Positions 21,342 through 34,100 of a stretch of 64,000 bases of DNA are shown piece by piece. The notes beneath the pieces are model-generated. The model had not been told where the DNA came from and made no database searches. It saw only the letters and a list, made by a program, of their open reading frames with translations. Origin of the DNA: Agrostemma githago (Eukaryota > Streptophyta > Magnoliopsida > Caryophyllales > Caryophyllaceae); the NCBI GenBank assembly GCA_958450325.1, contig OY288251.1, positions 69,519,666-69,583,665 of the forward strand, written 5' to 3'. A program made the position numbers and the translations under genes. How positions within the stretch are numbered: the first letter of the stretch is position 1; every line of letters begins with the position of its first letter.

Positions 21342-21584
21342 CTCTCTTTATTCAAATTCAAAGTGCACATTTATCTTTTGCACATTTGTCGACTTGTCGG
21401 GATATGTTTTGCACTATCAATATCTTTCATTTTACATTAGCAATTTTAATCTACTCATAAAGATGAATCAAACAATATCTCACCTAGCTATATTTTGTCG
21501 TATAGATTATCGAGAATATCGTAGATTCTATTTAGTCGTGAATAATGTCAAAAAAAATGTGCACTTTAAATTTGAACGAAAGTG
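21342..21584. mobile_element. Stowaway-like MITE, family A copy 2
   Basis: TA-flanked, 243 bp. Left end CTCTCTTTATTCAAATTCAA, right end reverse-complemented CACTTTCGTTCAAATTTAAA; both continue into AGTGCACATTT. Interior matches copies at 3293-3553 and ~16642-16860. Confidence 0.8.
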
Positions 21585-21653
21585 TATCATTTTAAATTTC
21601 TAAAGATGAAAATATTTAGCGAGTGCGCTCTTCATAAGCTTTACAGTTTAATA

Positions 21654-21900
21654 CTCCCTCCGTTCCAAACTTCCAACCATTTGTATACATTTGGTTTTTT
21701 AATACTATTTATAAGTTGTGAGAATCTTCAATGTAAAGATAGTCACGTGGGATCTTGTTTAAATCGTCTAATAAAATACATTATAAATATCAAATTTTTA
21801 TAATTTTTAGTAATACGTAACTAAAGATATAGACAAAAGAAAACAAGTATCAACGTACCTACGTAAAACAAACGTATATAAATGGTTGGAAAGGAGGAAG
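21654..21900. mobile_element. Stowaway MITE (247 bp)
   Basis: TA-flanked. Left end CTCCCTCCGTTCCAAACTTC, right end reverse-complemented CTTCCTCCTTTCCAACCATT, with CCAACCATTT.TATAC shared deeper. It lies ~340 bp upstream of the next gene's start codon. Confidence 0.85.
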
Positions 21901-22238
21901 TAATGAAAAATTAAAGGGATATGGCTCCACTTATCGGACCATCCATATCCGGCTCATTCTCATCCCTGGTAACAGAGTGACAAGCGATCAAGAAGGGAAG
22001 AAAAAGAAATTCGACCGTTGGAAATGTTTTCCATAACGGATACTTAAATTCTCCCATAATCACGCTTCACTCTTTTACTCAACAAAACACAGAAGAACAG
22101 ATCACAAATTTAATCTCACAAAAATCTTGAATGCAAAAACATTGCACGAACAAATTCAAATAACACACCCCATCAATTGATTTTGTGAAATTAGGTAACA
22201 CACGAAATCTGGAAGAAGAAAAAAAACTAAAAAAAATC

Positions 22239-25200
22239 ATGGATTTAGGGTGCATGGATTTGGGCTGCATTTCATCATCTTCTGATGAAAAACCAACTAC
22301 TGAATCTTGTTTATCTGATGAACTTCACAGTGTTGATTCTAGTGGATCTTTCTCTTCTAATTCTAAGATTTCTAAGGTAAATTTTTTCCCCAATTTCTTT
22401 GATTGCTACAATATTTAATCAAATTACTGGGTTTTAATTGAAAAATCGGGAGTTTGGGTATGGTGATCGTATGTAAAGCGTGATTTTATACAGTACTTTT
22501 TATGGTAAAAATGTTGTCATTTGTTGAGACTGTAATTTTAGGGAAATTGGGTTATTTGAGGTTAATTATTAGGGTTTACAGTTAGTCTGATTGTTGTTTG
22601 ATTCTTGATAGCAAAAACATTCTGAAACTGCCAATTGCTTCTGATTAATGATCATACAGTAATAAAGTAGGGCCTAGAGTGTTCGATTTCTTAGTCTAGT
22701 GGTTAAGACCAGGTGTTTGATTTTGGGAAAGTGAGGGGCAATTGCTTCTGAACTCTGATTTGATGATTTTAAACTGTATTGTATTGGAGAATTGCAGAAT
22801 AGATCACCAAAGGGTAGCCCTCCATCTGGGAATCCCCTAAAGCGGGTTACGTCCCAAATCAAGAAGCCGCCTCATCGTAAATCCTCTCCCATTAGCTGGT
22901 TTCCTCGCACCAAGGTCGAGTCTTACCTCAAGAGGAAAATTAAACTGCTGCAGGTACATTTCCTGCCTTCAGTTGAGTTCATTGTCTGCCTGTTAGTAGT
23001 TAGTTGATTTGTGTTTGGTGACAGGAAGCTGGGGGAATGAATGGTACTCTTGATGAGACGTTGGGTCACACGAATCCTCATTACTGTAGGGTGTTACGAG
23101 AGAAAATGGCTGCGAAAGAGGCTGCTTGCAAGGTCATGGAGGCTCGAAAAGCTGCCATGGTTGAAGCTTCTTGGTGTCGAATTCTTCAAGCTGCCAGGTA
23201 GCTTACTTCTCATATACTCCGCTTACAACTAATTTGATTCTGGTTGTCTATAAAAAAAAATGGGTATGACAGTCTGGCTATGCGGATTCTGATGACTTAG
23301 AGCTTACGGGGTTTTCTGATATTTTTTAAGTTAGAGATCTATGTTATCAGACTTGATTGTAACTTGCAAGTACCCGAAATGGGTGCCGAGTGGCATGTAA
23401 CTGTCGAACTCAGCTAAATGCTCATATTTTTGCGTTCCAATGATGCCCAAGTGTTAAGACTGTGGTAAAAACATGAGTAAGATAGATTGTGACAGAGGTG
23501 TGTGCTTTAACATTGTTATGCTCCCAGGCTTCGAACTTGAGACCTCTGGTTAAGCTAGAGCAACCCCTACGATCTAAGTGCTCTTGGGTTCAAATTTTGT
23601 TGAGTAAATGGAGGCTATGGAGCTACTGCTTTTCTCACTTCTGAGTTGGGTTTTTACAGGATTCCACACAAAGAAGCAGATGCTCTACTGATAAAAGCAG
23701 AAAAAGAAGTATCAGAAGCAATAGAAGCTGCAAAAGCCAAAGGAGTGATAATGTATGACACACCTGACCGACCTCGGAAACATTTTGAGATAAAAACATC
23801 TTCTACTACTGGACAAGGATCTACAACAACTCACACAGTAAAAGCATCATTTGAGACAGCTTTTGAAGTGGATAAGCAGGTAGCTGCTGCGGTAAAAACA
23901 GCTTTCGTCAGGCTGGCTCATCATTCTTCCTGTAACAAAGAAGAATTTAAAGACATGCTGAGGAAAATCAGTGAAAACCCTGATACTCAAGAGATATCTG
24001 AGTCTGATGCTGGGTCTGAAATAGAGGCGGGACTCGAAACCCTTGATGACAGTCCTAAATCTGAAAGAAGAAGCAAGAAGTTGAGCCCGCAGAAATTTAC
24101 TGGGCCGAAACTTGTCAATATGATGCTTCAAAGGCTTAAGTGCCTAAAAGAAGAGGAACTTGCTTCTCTTGCTACCATCGTTGCAACCTGCGGGTTGAAT
24201 GCTGCTTTATCTGAGATAGGAAGTCATAATATGTCCCGAGATAAATTCGAGGCCACTAGTGTTGAGCAGTTCATGCATGGTACTACAGTGAGGCAGAAGC
24301 AGGTTGAACAAGAACTACCCACTTTGGACAAATTTTTGGTTAAGAAAATGTCCCGACTTGAAAAAGAGGTGCAAGAAGCTAAGAATGCTAGAAAGGCTGA
24401 GGTCAAGAACGATGGTGTTGGGAAGGATGCTGATAAATCTCAAGAACTACCCAGTTTAGATAAATTTTTTGTTAAGAAAATGAGCCGACTTGAAATGGAA
24501 GTGCAAGAAGCTAAGAATGCTAGAAAGGCTGAGTTCAAGAATGATGGTAGTATCGATAGTGAAAAAGACACTTCTGATGATATTCCAGACTTGGGAAGTG
24601 TCCTCGTCAAGCATTCATCCAAACTCGAGAAAGAAATTGAAGAGGCTAAGAGAAACCAGAAGTCATTGGACATGGGAGCTAAACACGGTAGAGGCCGGCA
24701 ACTAAAACAAGAAGAAAATGAGGTTCCGAGTTTGGATGAATGCTTGGTGAAGCATGTAGCGAAACTTGAAAGAGCTGTGCAGGAGGCCAGGCAAGAAAGA
24801 GAGAAGGAGAATGTCGACTCTAATAGAATAGCGGCCATTAAAACTGATGGGCAAGAGAACACTCTAGACCAGATGCTAGTAAAGCCATTGCAGGGGTTGG
24901 AAAGGGAGAAAACGAAGGCGACTCAAGAAAATGACAGTGAAAAGTGGAGGTACATCAAAAAGTTGCCAGTAAAACCGAATGAAAATCAATGCGAGGGTTT
25001 GGATAAGTGTTTGATCAAGCATGTTTCTAGACTGGAGAGAGCGAAAATGGATGTTGGTACTAAGGCGTCTTTTGAAGTGAAGAAAAAAGACACCACTGCA
25101 CCAAAGGTAGATTCAACGGCTGGGTTGGATCAAATGCTTGTTAAGCCAAAGTCAAGAATTGAAAAGGAGAAGATTGTCGAGTCTGAAGTAGAAGTTGTTG

Positions 25201-25475
25201 GAAACAAATCCTCAACAATATCTCGACGCGAAGCAAGGGAAAGAGAGATGCTAGAATCATGGGGTGGCATGGGGCTGGGCTCTATGCGGCCTCATGTTTC
25301 AAGACTCCAACGAGACAAGGCAAGCTAAAACAATACATACACTACCGAAATATGTAAGACCAATGTGTTTTTTCGTCTCTTGAAACTGACAGTTTTGCTA
25401 CTAATCTGATCGTTTCAGGATGCTTGGATTAAAGCTGAAGAGGAGGAGAGGCACGCAGCGCTGCAGGAACAGTAA
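22239..25475 (+). CDS. Uncharacterised plant protein with seven LD-LVK-RLE coiled-coil repeats
   Basis: Five exons: 22239-22376, 22798-22953, 23025-23197, 23660-25319 and 25419-25475; 727 residues. The last intron needs a GC donor (AAG|GCAAGC ... TTTCAG|GATGCT); without it the protein ends four residues into a read-through with DKAS. I recognise the type as a conserved plant protein of unknown function but cannot name it. Seen: Ser-rich acidic N-terminus; basic RKSSPISWFPRTKVESYLKR; Ala-rich segment (~130-185); IPHKEADALLIKAEKEVSEA; then from ~376 seven repeats at about 376, 420, 465, 512, 557, 602 and 644, consensus (L/P)xLDxxLVKxxSRLExEVxEAK, predicted charged coiled coil; then GLGSMRPHVSRLQRDK. 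No membrane segment or signal peptide. Heptad-like Leu spacing suggests a cytoskeletal or scaffold role, but that is inference. Confidence 0.82.
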
Positions 25476-26066
25476 CAGCAGTTTGAGCTTCCTGCATACT
25501 GAAGACATCGTTTTGCGTTTTGCACAGTTTCCTGTTTGTTCCGATTCTACCACATATGCTTATGTTAATTTGTGTATCATTATCACATAATTTAGCTAGG
25601 ACTTTTGGGAGTAATATGACTGACCATCATCATTGTTGCTCTTCCATACACATGTGACATGTACATCGACATTAAGCTACCTTGTCAATCGTAAACTGGT
25701 AGCATAATATTGTGTTACTTTTCCTATAAAATTTACCGTGTCAACTTTGTCACTACTTTACCGGTTCAAAATTAGCCAAATTGGTGAAGTACCCTTTACA
25801 TCGATTAAACTTCACGTAATTAGCATTCTCATGAGCAATTTTGTGGGAATTGTATGGCCGAGTTTGGGTAGACTTCGAGTTTCCGTACCCTCTTAAAAAA
25901 AGTGGCTGAGGGTTTAAAAATGTGCACCTAAGACATCTAGTGGAATTTGGACAAACTTATTGCAGCAGTTGAACCACTAATTACCGTTGAACAAACAATA
26001 ACATGACGAATAAAAAAACACAAACTCGAATATATTTGTTTTAACATTAAAATGAGTCAAAAATAT
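25476..26066. other. Intergenic
   Basis: 3' flank of the coiled-coil gene. No gene seen. Confidence 0.4.
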
Positions 26067-26345
26067 ACTCCCTTCAGTTTTTAATTTTCGCCCCATTCTC
26101 TTTTGCACAGAAATTAAGAAAATTAATAAAGTATGAATAAAGAAAGAAATGATGATCGAAATTTTGGTGACCAGACACAATGAATCATCAAACATAGATA
26201 GTGTGAAAATACAACGGAAAATGATGTAAATAAAGAAAAATATAAGGATAATATGGTAAAATATATAGGACAAAAAAGAAAAGTTAAGAAATGAACAAAA
26301 AAATAAAAACTTTTCAAATAAGAAATACGTATAAAAATAAAAATC
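26067..26345. repeat. Possible one-ended Stowaway-like repeat
   Basis: Begins TA then CTCCCTTCAGTTTTTAATTT, a typical left end, but I could not identify a matching right end before the Mpv17-family gene. Its promoter must overlap this AT-rich stretch. Confidence 0.35.
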
Positions 26346-26409
26346 CAAGGTGAAAGCGTCGAAGTGCAGTCACACGGTATCTGTTCTACTGTACTTGGTG
26401 AGAGTGAAA

Positions 26410-29269
26410 ATGGCGACGATTTTGGTACGGAAACAAAACCTAATCACAAATTGCCGCCATTATATCTCCCACAACACTCAAATCTATAACAATGGCGGCC
26501 AACAACAACAACAACAAATACAGCATTACGCTAAGTATTACTCCAGGTTTTCCAATTTGTTCAGGAAACCTGGAAAAGACGTTAATGCCCCCCCTCCATT
26601 TGTATTACCTTCATCTGTTTCTGGGTTTTCTTCATCTTCATCTTCATCTTCATCGTCTTCACTGGTTAATTCAGTTACGAGGGTGTTTTCGAGAGTCGGG
26701 TTTGTTGGATGGTATTTGGGTTTGATCAATTCTCGCCCTCTTATTACTAAGAGTCTTACTTCTTGCCTCATTTACTCCGCCGCTGACCTCACCTCTCAGG
26801 TTACTGTGTTTTTTTATCTGCAGTTTTTTTGATTTGTGTGTTTGTATTTAGTATTGGACCTCTTTGATTTGTGACGATTATGATGTTGACGGGTTTTAAC
26901 TCGTACCATGAGTACCGTCTTTCATGACCTTACCAACTAGCCAGTGGCATCAGCTGATATGTAATGATTCTTGGGTTTGACCGTTTGAGAAAAGTCGATT
27001 ATGATGTTGACGGGTTTGAACTGTGAGTCGTGACCCTAGTGGCATCGGCTATTTGTAATGTTTCTGAAGCAAAACATTGAATTGTACTTGAAGTAAGGCC
27101 ATATTCGTGTCGGCTTATTTTCACCTTACTTCAGGTTCGGTTCAGTTCCGTTCAGCCCATTTCAGTTGCCTAAACCTTGCCGGTGTATGAAACTTGAGAT
27201 TGTTGTGCAATGTTGTGGTTGTTTTTGAATAGTTTGTTTGTGTATTGCAAATGGTGGTTGTGTTTTGCAAACCCTACCTTCGGAGTTGATGTGTACCCAT
27301 TTTAGGTACTATTATCTTTGAAAGGATCCCCAATTGTAATCATTAGTTTAACAAAACAAAAAAATTGGGATGATATAATCACTGATTCAGTTCATTTCTT
27401 TCATGTTATGGGTGAAAGACGGTTCCTTACTACATTCTGTTTGTCTGCTCTGTTGAAGTTTGCTGTCTGCATGAAAGATGTGAAAAATTGTTAAAAAGGA
27501 AGATATTTGATTCCTGCAGACAATTGCGCTCCCATCGTCTGAGCCATACGACTTGATCAGAACATTGCGTATGGGTGGATATGGGTTGGTGGGTTCAGGA
27601 CCGACCCTACATTATTGGTTCAATTTCATGTCGAAAGTCCTTCCTGGACGAGATATCCTCGCCACAGCAAAGAAGATGATTTTAGGTCAAATAATTTACG
27701 GACCTATTATGATTGTTGTTTTCTTTTCACTGAATGCTGCTCTCCAAGGTACTTTTCCCACCTATCATGACTGCTGAGAGTGTTTTGGATGATTTTGTGC
27801 TTATCAAAGTGTTGTGCTGCTTTTTTGGCTAAGTAGTTATACATGAATGTCACGACCCAAAATCACCATTGGTCACAGTCTGTACGAAACGAATCTCACA
27901 CCAAGTTAAAGCAGACCAAGAAAATAAACAGAAATATGTCTTTAACGGAAGCAGACATCCCCTCATCATAAATAAGTAAGTTCAGTTACATCTAAGCGCT
28001 GCTGTAGTAAATCTCCTCCATGGCAGTAGAGTTGTGCTTCTGACAAGAACTATAATGGCTGAAACCTGAAAATATTCGACTCTGACTATTTTGTATACGG
28101 AGTATCTCATGTATTTGTGTCTGGTACTCGATCTGACATATCCCGTATGTATGACACTTGGATACTTCGTTTAACTTTTGGAGAAGTTGGCCAGAAATGG
28201 ATACTAGACCACTTGAAAATTTTTGGATACTAGTTAACATTCTGTGTATGCTTCACTCGTTCACTGTATTTACTGTTATGTGAGACCAATATGTTACTAA
28301 CTTACTACGGAATATATCCATAATGAACACATATCACACTTTCGGGTAACTTAGCCGAAAATGGAAGTGTGATTGTGTAGTAGTACTATAGAACAACATT
28401 TGCAAGGATGCCTGCAAATGGTGGGGTAGGAGGCCAAATAAGGTCTAAAGTCGTAGTATTGTATCATTATTCGTAACAGTTTAACAGTCATTCGAAGATG
28501 CCTATTGGAACTATTTTTCTTAGTGTGAAGTATATGCACTTGTACTATGTAGCTTTCGTCGACAGTTCCTCTAACAGCTGGGACAAGAAACCTTTTCTTA
28601 CTAAAAACTTGTGGCTTCAAATTTACAAACTTCGAAAGGATTTAGGTATAAATAAACTTTAGAGTCTTACCCATTGCTTCTGGCACGGCTGTCATATTAT
28701 GCATATAAAGTGTGAATGACTTTGACGCCAGACCATTTTTGGCTGTTTAGGATCACACCTCTTACTGATTCAAGTTTACGTCCGTGATTGAATTTTCACT
28801 TGTTTCATCATATGACTGGAAGAGTTGCTTCTTGATGTATTGCTCATCATTATTACTGTTCTTCGGAAGATGATTATGTAAATATTAGTATCTTGAAACT
28901 ATTTGATCGACGTGTTGAGGAAAGACAAAATGGTCTCACCTCATCATGTTTACTTCCATGTATGCCAATTGTGCAGGCGAAAATGGCGATGAAATTGTTG
29001 CCAGATTGAGAAGGGACTTCTTTCCAACAATCCGAAATTGTTTGATATACTGGCCAATTTGCGATTTTATCACTTTCAGAATTCCTCCAGTCCACTTGCA
29101 GGTAATTTTCTTTCTTTCGTTGGAACTCATTCTTCGAAATTATTACATTTGACATCGCCCTGATGTTGCAATGCGCATGTTTGTACAGCCGTTGGTGAGC
29201 AACGGGTTTTCTTTTGTGTGGACGGTATACATGACATACATGGCAAGCTTGAAGAAAGCAACCGAATGA
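26410..29269 (+). CDS. Mpv17/PMP22 family membrane protein
   Basis: Four exons: 26410-26799, 27520-27748, 28977-29101 and 29189-29269; GT-AG introns, 274 residues. Residues ~1-95 are basic, Gln/Ser-rich (QQQQQQ; a run of ten Ser), like an organelle-targeting leader. The rest is the Mpv17/PMP22 domain: WYLGLINSRPLITKSLTSC, then YGLVGSGPTLHYWFNFM, a membrane segment around YGPIMIVVFFSLNAAL, then NCLIYWPICDFITFRIPP and a final hydrophobic WTVYMTYMASL. Family members are small four-span proteins of inner mitochondrial or peroxisomal membranes linked to metabolite or channel functions; the long N-terminal leader resembles plant members such as At2g14860 and At4g33905. The usual D-Q before YGP reads G-Q here. 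Two further in-frame ATGs upstream of 26410 could extend the N-terminus by up to 20 residues. Confidence 0.9.
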
Positions 29270-29704
29270 TCATGATGATGATGATGCCGTTTCCATATTT
29301 CAAGTCCTCGAGAAGTAGCATCAGTATTGAAGCTTAGACCATTGCCTGCCAATGCTAAAACTTGACAGTTAAAAGTTAAAACTATTCTGAATAGTTTTAG
29401 GCATGCTAGAAAAGCTGTACTATCCATGTACAAACATTTTGATCATTCAAGTGAGATTCTTTTACATTTGCAGTACCTTATTTATTTATTTTTGAAAAAA
29501 CTGCAGTATCTTATTTTAGATTTGTACAAAACATTTTTTTTTCTTATTATCAAATGAAATTATTTACAAATTGCAAGATCTGGCCTATAAATAGTCTATC
29601 AGTTATTATGTGAGACAATCTTACGTCGTGAAAGATTTCTTTGTATAAAACATCAGTAATTTCTTTGTATAAAACATTTACTCTATAATTTGTCTTGGGT
29701 AGTA
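29270..29704. other. 3' flank and intergenic
   Basis: No gene seen; a probable 3' UTR at the left end. Confidence 0.4.
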
Positions 29705-29805
29705 CTCCCTCCAGTTTTATTTATTTATTGTCTCATTTCATGAATATATGTGAGATCCGGAGTACATTTTATTGAAACAGGGCAATAAATAAAAATTGGA
29801 GGGAA
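29705..29805. mobile_element. Compact Stowaway MITE (101 bp)
   Basis: TA on both sides. Left end CTCCCTCCAGTTTTATTTAT, right end reverse-complemented TTCCCTCCAATTTTTATTTA, continuing TTG; nearly the whole element is a hairpin. Confidence 0.8.
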
Positions 29806-30423
29806 TATTAATTTGTCATTTTTATGGAATTGGATTGTTTTACGCGTGAGACCGTCTTACACTATGATCTGGGTATATGATGTAAATGTACTCCGTAGTT
29901 TGTTTTAACGATCGGATTAGTTGGATACTTGGGCCAACATGGCCCATTTTAATGGAGATGGGTTTGGCCCAAGTTTTTATTGGTGGTCAAGGATTGTGTA
30001 GGATCCCATTGGGCTTAGTGTAGCTCCAAAATCGCTAGTAATTGATGCATTGAGTTTGAGCTAGGTGGATGTTAGTAATGGACGTTTCTCTCCAAGGTGT
30101 TGCTAAAACAACTTGGGGTGATCATTATATTTTCCGGTTGGTTTATTTCCGACTCATTTCATTAAGTTTAGTTTACTTCGATTTGGTTCAATCATATTAT
30201 GGTCATTTCAATTCAGTTTCATTCGATTTAGTCCAGTACAAACGTACTCATAGTTTTACGTTAAATTTATATAGAATGAATAATGAAAGAAGTTTGAGGT
30301 AAGCTAGTATTTGTAAAGTTTGAGGAAATGAAGCAGCGTTGGAAGTCGAAAGAAGGAGACGTGGACTAGTGCATATATCGAAGTATGCAGAAATAGTTGG
30401 TATTTAAGAGAATTTGATGTATC

Positions 30424-30456
<33 letters not shown>

Positions 30457-30948
30457 TGTTATTAATAAACTGATAGTCTCACTCTCACATTTATGAATCC
30501 GCATTTTCTGAGTTATAACAATCATAATGGTAAATTTATATACTACATCTCGATTATCGAATTAACTTGGAATCTGCTGCTCATTGTCTACATTTTATGC
30601 ACGTAGTGATTCGGAAGCTGCGGTAGGTCAAATTAATTACTCCTATCTTCCAACCCTTTTGGACCCAAAATTCTACTGTACTAAAATGGAGTATGCTACT
30701 CCGTATTATCAAAGTCACCATGAAATTTTAATTTATTTATGACATGTTTGGCAACTTTAACTTGGATTTTAATTTCGAATTTGAAATATTTTAAACGTTT
30801 GGGAACCTCGAGATTTGAGTTTGAAAATTTAGACAAAATCTAACCTAGTTCAAATTTGACTCCCTCAAATTTTTAGCATATGACTAGTCATTTCAAATCC
30901 GTCACTTATCCATTTTTTGTTTTTACCGCATAATCTTGTTACAATATA
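29806..30948. other. Intergenic
   Basis: No gene supported. Contains a degenerate run of 'ttcagttt/ttcgattt' words at ~30115-30240, a (GCA)9 microsatellite at 30428-30454, and ~30745-30948 which looks like the left half of an older element split by the Stowaway MITE that follows. Confidence 0.4.
30428..30454. repeat. (GCA)9 microsatellite
   Basis: Nine uninterrupted GCA units outside any supported gene. Confidence 0.9.
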
Positions 30949-31146
30949 CTCCCTCTGTCCCAATGAATTGTTTGCCTATTCCATATTGGGACGTCTCAAT
31001 GAATTGTTTGCCTTTCTATTTTAGGAATGTTTTTTATATGCAATTTGACCATTCTCATGAGTTTTGCTCCACTTGTCACTCTCTCATTGGATCCCTTACC
31101 CTTGGTGCCAAAAGGAAAGACAAACAATTCATTGGAACGGAGGGAG
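30949..31146. mobile_element. Stowaway MITE, 198-bp family, copy 1
   Basis: TA-flanked. Ends CTCCCTCTGTCCCAATGAAT and (reverse complement) CTCCCTCCGTTCCAATGAAT, continuing TGTTTG. It is the same length as, and nearly identical to, 61043-61240. It interrupts an older repeat: the left part (CATGTTTGGCAACTTTAACT) and right part (ATCCAAACGCAATCT) lie either side. Confidence 0.9.
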
Positions 31147-34100
31147 TATTTTTTCTTTATTTTTTTCCCGTATTTGAAAATTTACATTTTTCTAATGATA
31201 ATTTTTTTAAAAAAAAAATTGGTGACCGTGACTCAGCTCTACTCGCCCAAATTCCAATTCCAATTCCAATTCCAAAATTGTGTTTTGGGTACCCTTGGAT
31301 TTGAATTCTAAAAATTCAAATACAAAAATTGAATTCATGATATTCAAATCAATTCCGAGTATCCAAACGCAATCTAAGGATTATTTTTTTGGTAGGAAAT
31401 GGGAGAATGTGGTGTTGACATCCCTATTCTATTACGAGCACGAGTAGTATATAGGGGATGTAGTGATTATTGTGCGAACAATAAAATTGTGAGTCCTAGA
31501 CGTACAAGATAATCCTATAAAAATAGTAACTTTGATTATTGAACCCCAAAACCATTAAAATTTGGAATTTTATGACAAATTTTTACGAGTCCACATGTTT
31601 TGACACATCAATAATAATCATTAAATCAAAATTATATTATAAAATCTTGGTTTAGATGACGTGATTAAAGAGTAAAAGTTAAAGAAGGCGGGATAGAAAA
31701 TGAGATGGAAAGGTGGGATAATGGGGCCAGGGTTGATGCAAGCTCTACTTTTGGGGGCCGGCGCGGGGACGGAGGAGGCTGAGGCTGAGGCTTGCTTCAG
31801 TTAACCGCACTTTGCACATAAGCATCAATGTTTCACATGATTCATACTTTATATTTTAATTGCAATACTAAACACTTGTTGTATTACTGCTAAACTAATC
31901 ATACTTTTTTTCTTTTACTTGCTATTTTATAGGAGTAGGTGTGAGTGTGATCATCATTCATGCCTCATTTATACTCGTTTATTACTATTGCTTTTTACTT
32001 TTTACCCATCATCGTATTACACCACATTTATGATAATATGATTCTATTCATTGCTGACTAATTGGTACAACTAATCATGCTGCCACACTACACTAATTGT
32101 GTGTGTCTGTTCATACTGTTCAAGGCATATGTGCTTAATCGACTGTGTGTGGTTTTACAATAACCAAAACAAAATTTTACCCAACGAATCTCTTCAACGT
32201 GTGTCACGTCATGTCGCGTCATTGTCCAGACAATTCTTCCGCATGTGTCCAATATGTCGTGTCATGCATTGACCCAAACTCTATTTTCTTTCTCAAACTT
32301 TAGCCTTGGCACTATCCACAGCTAACTAGTGGCACGTCGTGCCATGCTGAACGATGTCGACTCACCAGCATGCGTACCACTTCAATCTTTACTCGACTTT
32401 GACCACCAACTCTGTTGGGTACTATTCATTCTAGTGTTGTAAGTACATTATTGGCATTTGTAAAAATAAGAGTTTAACTCAAATACTCCAGTAGAATTTC
32501 TTTATCTCAATTCTCAACCATGAGGTTGATACTTCAATTCTCACAAGTTTTTTAAACTACGACCAGCAAACACATTAACATTCATCTAGATCTATACAAT
32601 ACACTATTAAAGTACTCTGCGATAGAATCACAAAGTACATTCATCTAGATCTATACAATAGACTATTAAAGTACTCTGTGATAGAATCACGAAGTACATT
32701 CATAAAGCAAATAGAAAGATATAGACTTCTCACTTCTTCGGCAAATTCTTGTTCAAGACGGATATGTACTCATCTTAAGCTTATGACAAGTTAAATAGTT
32801 AGAATAAGTCAGATTTCATGTGGTAGGTTTTAGAAAAATATTTGACATTTTTTTTCATAATTCGGATATATTTAATCAATTTTTACATCAAAACGAATAT
32901 ATCCATCGTAGGTAAGACCAACCGCATTTCTTAATTATACAGTTATACTACTATTGTAACAACTTTGATTTGATTAGATAATAGATACAATAGTGAATTG
33001 TGTGGCATTTGTTCAGTTTTTTTCAGGTGGTTAGCACAAACTTTTAACATTATTATTTTACCTATATACCCATGAATGAATATAATGATTCATCTTCCTC
33101 TCTCAAATATATCCATCCAATCTGACTTGATTGCTTCCTAATATTACTGTTAACATAACATTACAACAACCTTAAATAAAATAAAGAAAAAGAATAATAA
33201 AATATTGAGTTCAATTGGATTGGTTATTTCTTTATTAAAAGTCAAAGCTTCTTTATTTGTAACTAAATTATTACTATAATTATAACTAATATTATTATTA
33301 TAAGGCCTCATTTGTCACCCTCTTCCAATCCCTCCTTGCCCCCATCAAATGGACACACACTATATACAGCAACAGCACAACTAAACTCCTAACAAACTTT
33401 AAACATTAATATGTTTTGTTTTATTTTATTTTAATCAAACTTCAAAGAATGTATGGATATGACTATATGAGGGGTCCTTGTTATCAATTTTATTTTTTCA
33501 AAAAACAAAATCATTTTTTTTGAAATACGAACATATTTATTTTAACTTATAACCCCTCAAATAGAATAAAAAAATGTATAGTAAATAGTACGGAGTAAAA
33601 TATTTGTCAATATTTGTCCTATTGTTATAACGGATTATATTAGGTATTAGAAAAAAGACAAAAACATTATCAACCCCCTAAAAACAACATTGAGACAAAA
33701 TTAGTAGATTCCGGCTTAAATTATAATTTGACCAACAAATTACTAATTTCATGTGTTTAATAAATGATATATTGCGATAGCATATTGACCGAAATCTACT
33801 GTTTTTGAATATGCTACTAATATGAGTATATTGAAACAACATATATTCAATTTATACATGAAAATAATTCAATTCTCCTATAATAATATGTTAATTACCA
33901 AATATTCTTTCTTAATTCTGTTAATTCAATTTTATAATCAAACCTGCTAATACAATCTGTTAACTCTATTATTCTGGTATAGTCATCCACTATTATGAAT
34001 CTGGTATTACTATTTGTCAAACAAGTAAGGCCTACCTAAATGAGTAATATTTGACCCATTTAAACAGCAAAATAGATAATCCGTGTCACTGGAGGATTGA

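Noticed and set aside
24440..24862. 140-residue Ser/Cys/Phe-rich minus-strand frame
   Set aside because: Antisense shadow of the coiled-coil repeats; the repeats create periodic antisense open frames.
26538..26771. Acidic minus-strand frame with Asp/Glu run
   Set aside because: Antisense of the poly-Ser coding run in exon 1 of the Mpv17-family gene.
30936..31311. Two overlapping frames with FQFQF and IPIPIP runs
   Set aside because: They lie in the 198-bp Stowaway MITE and a low-complexity CCAATT run; the same frame recurs in the second MITE copy.
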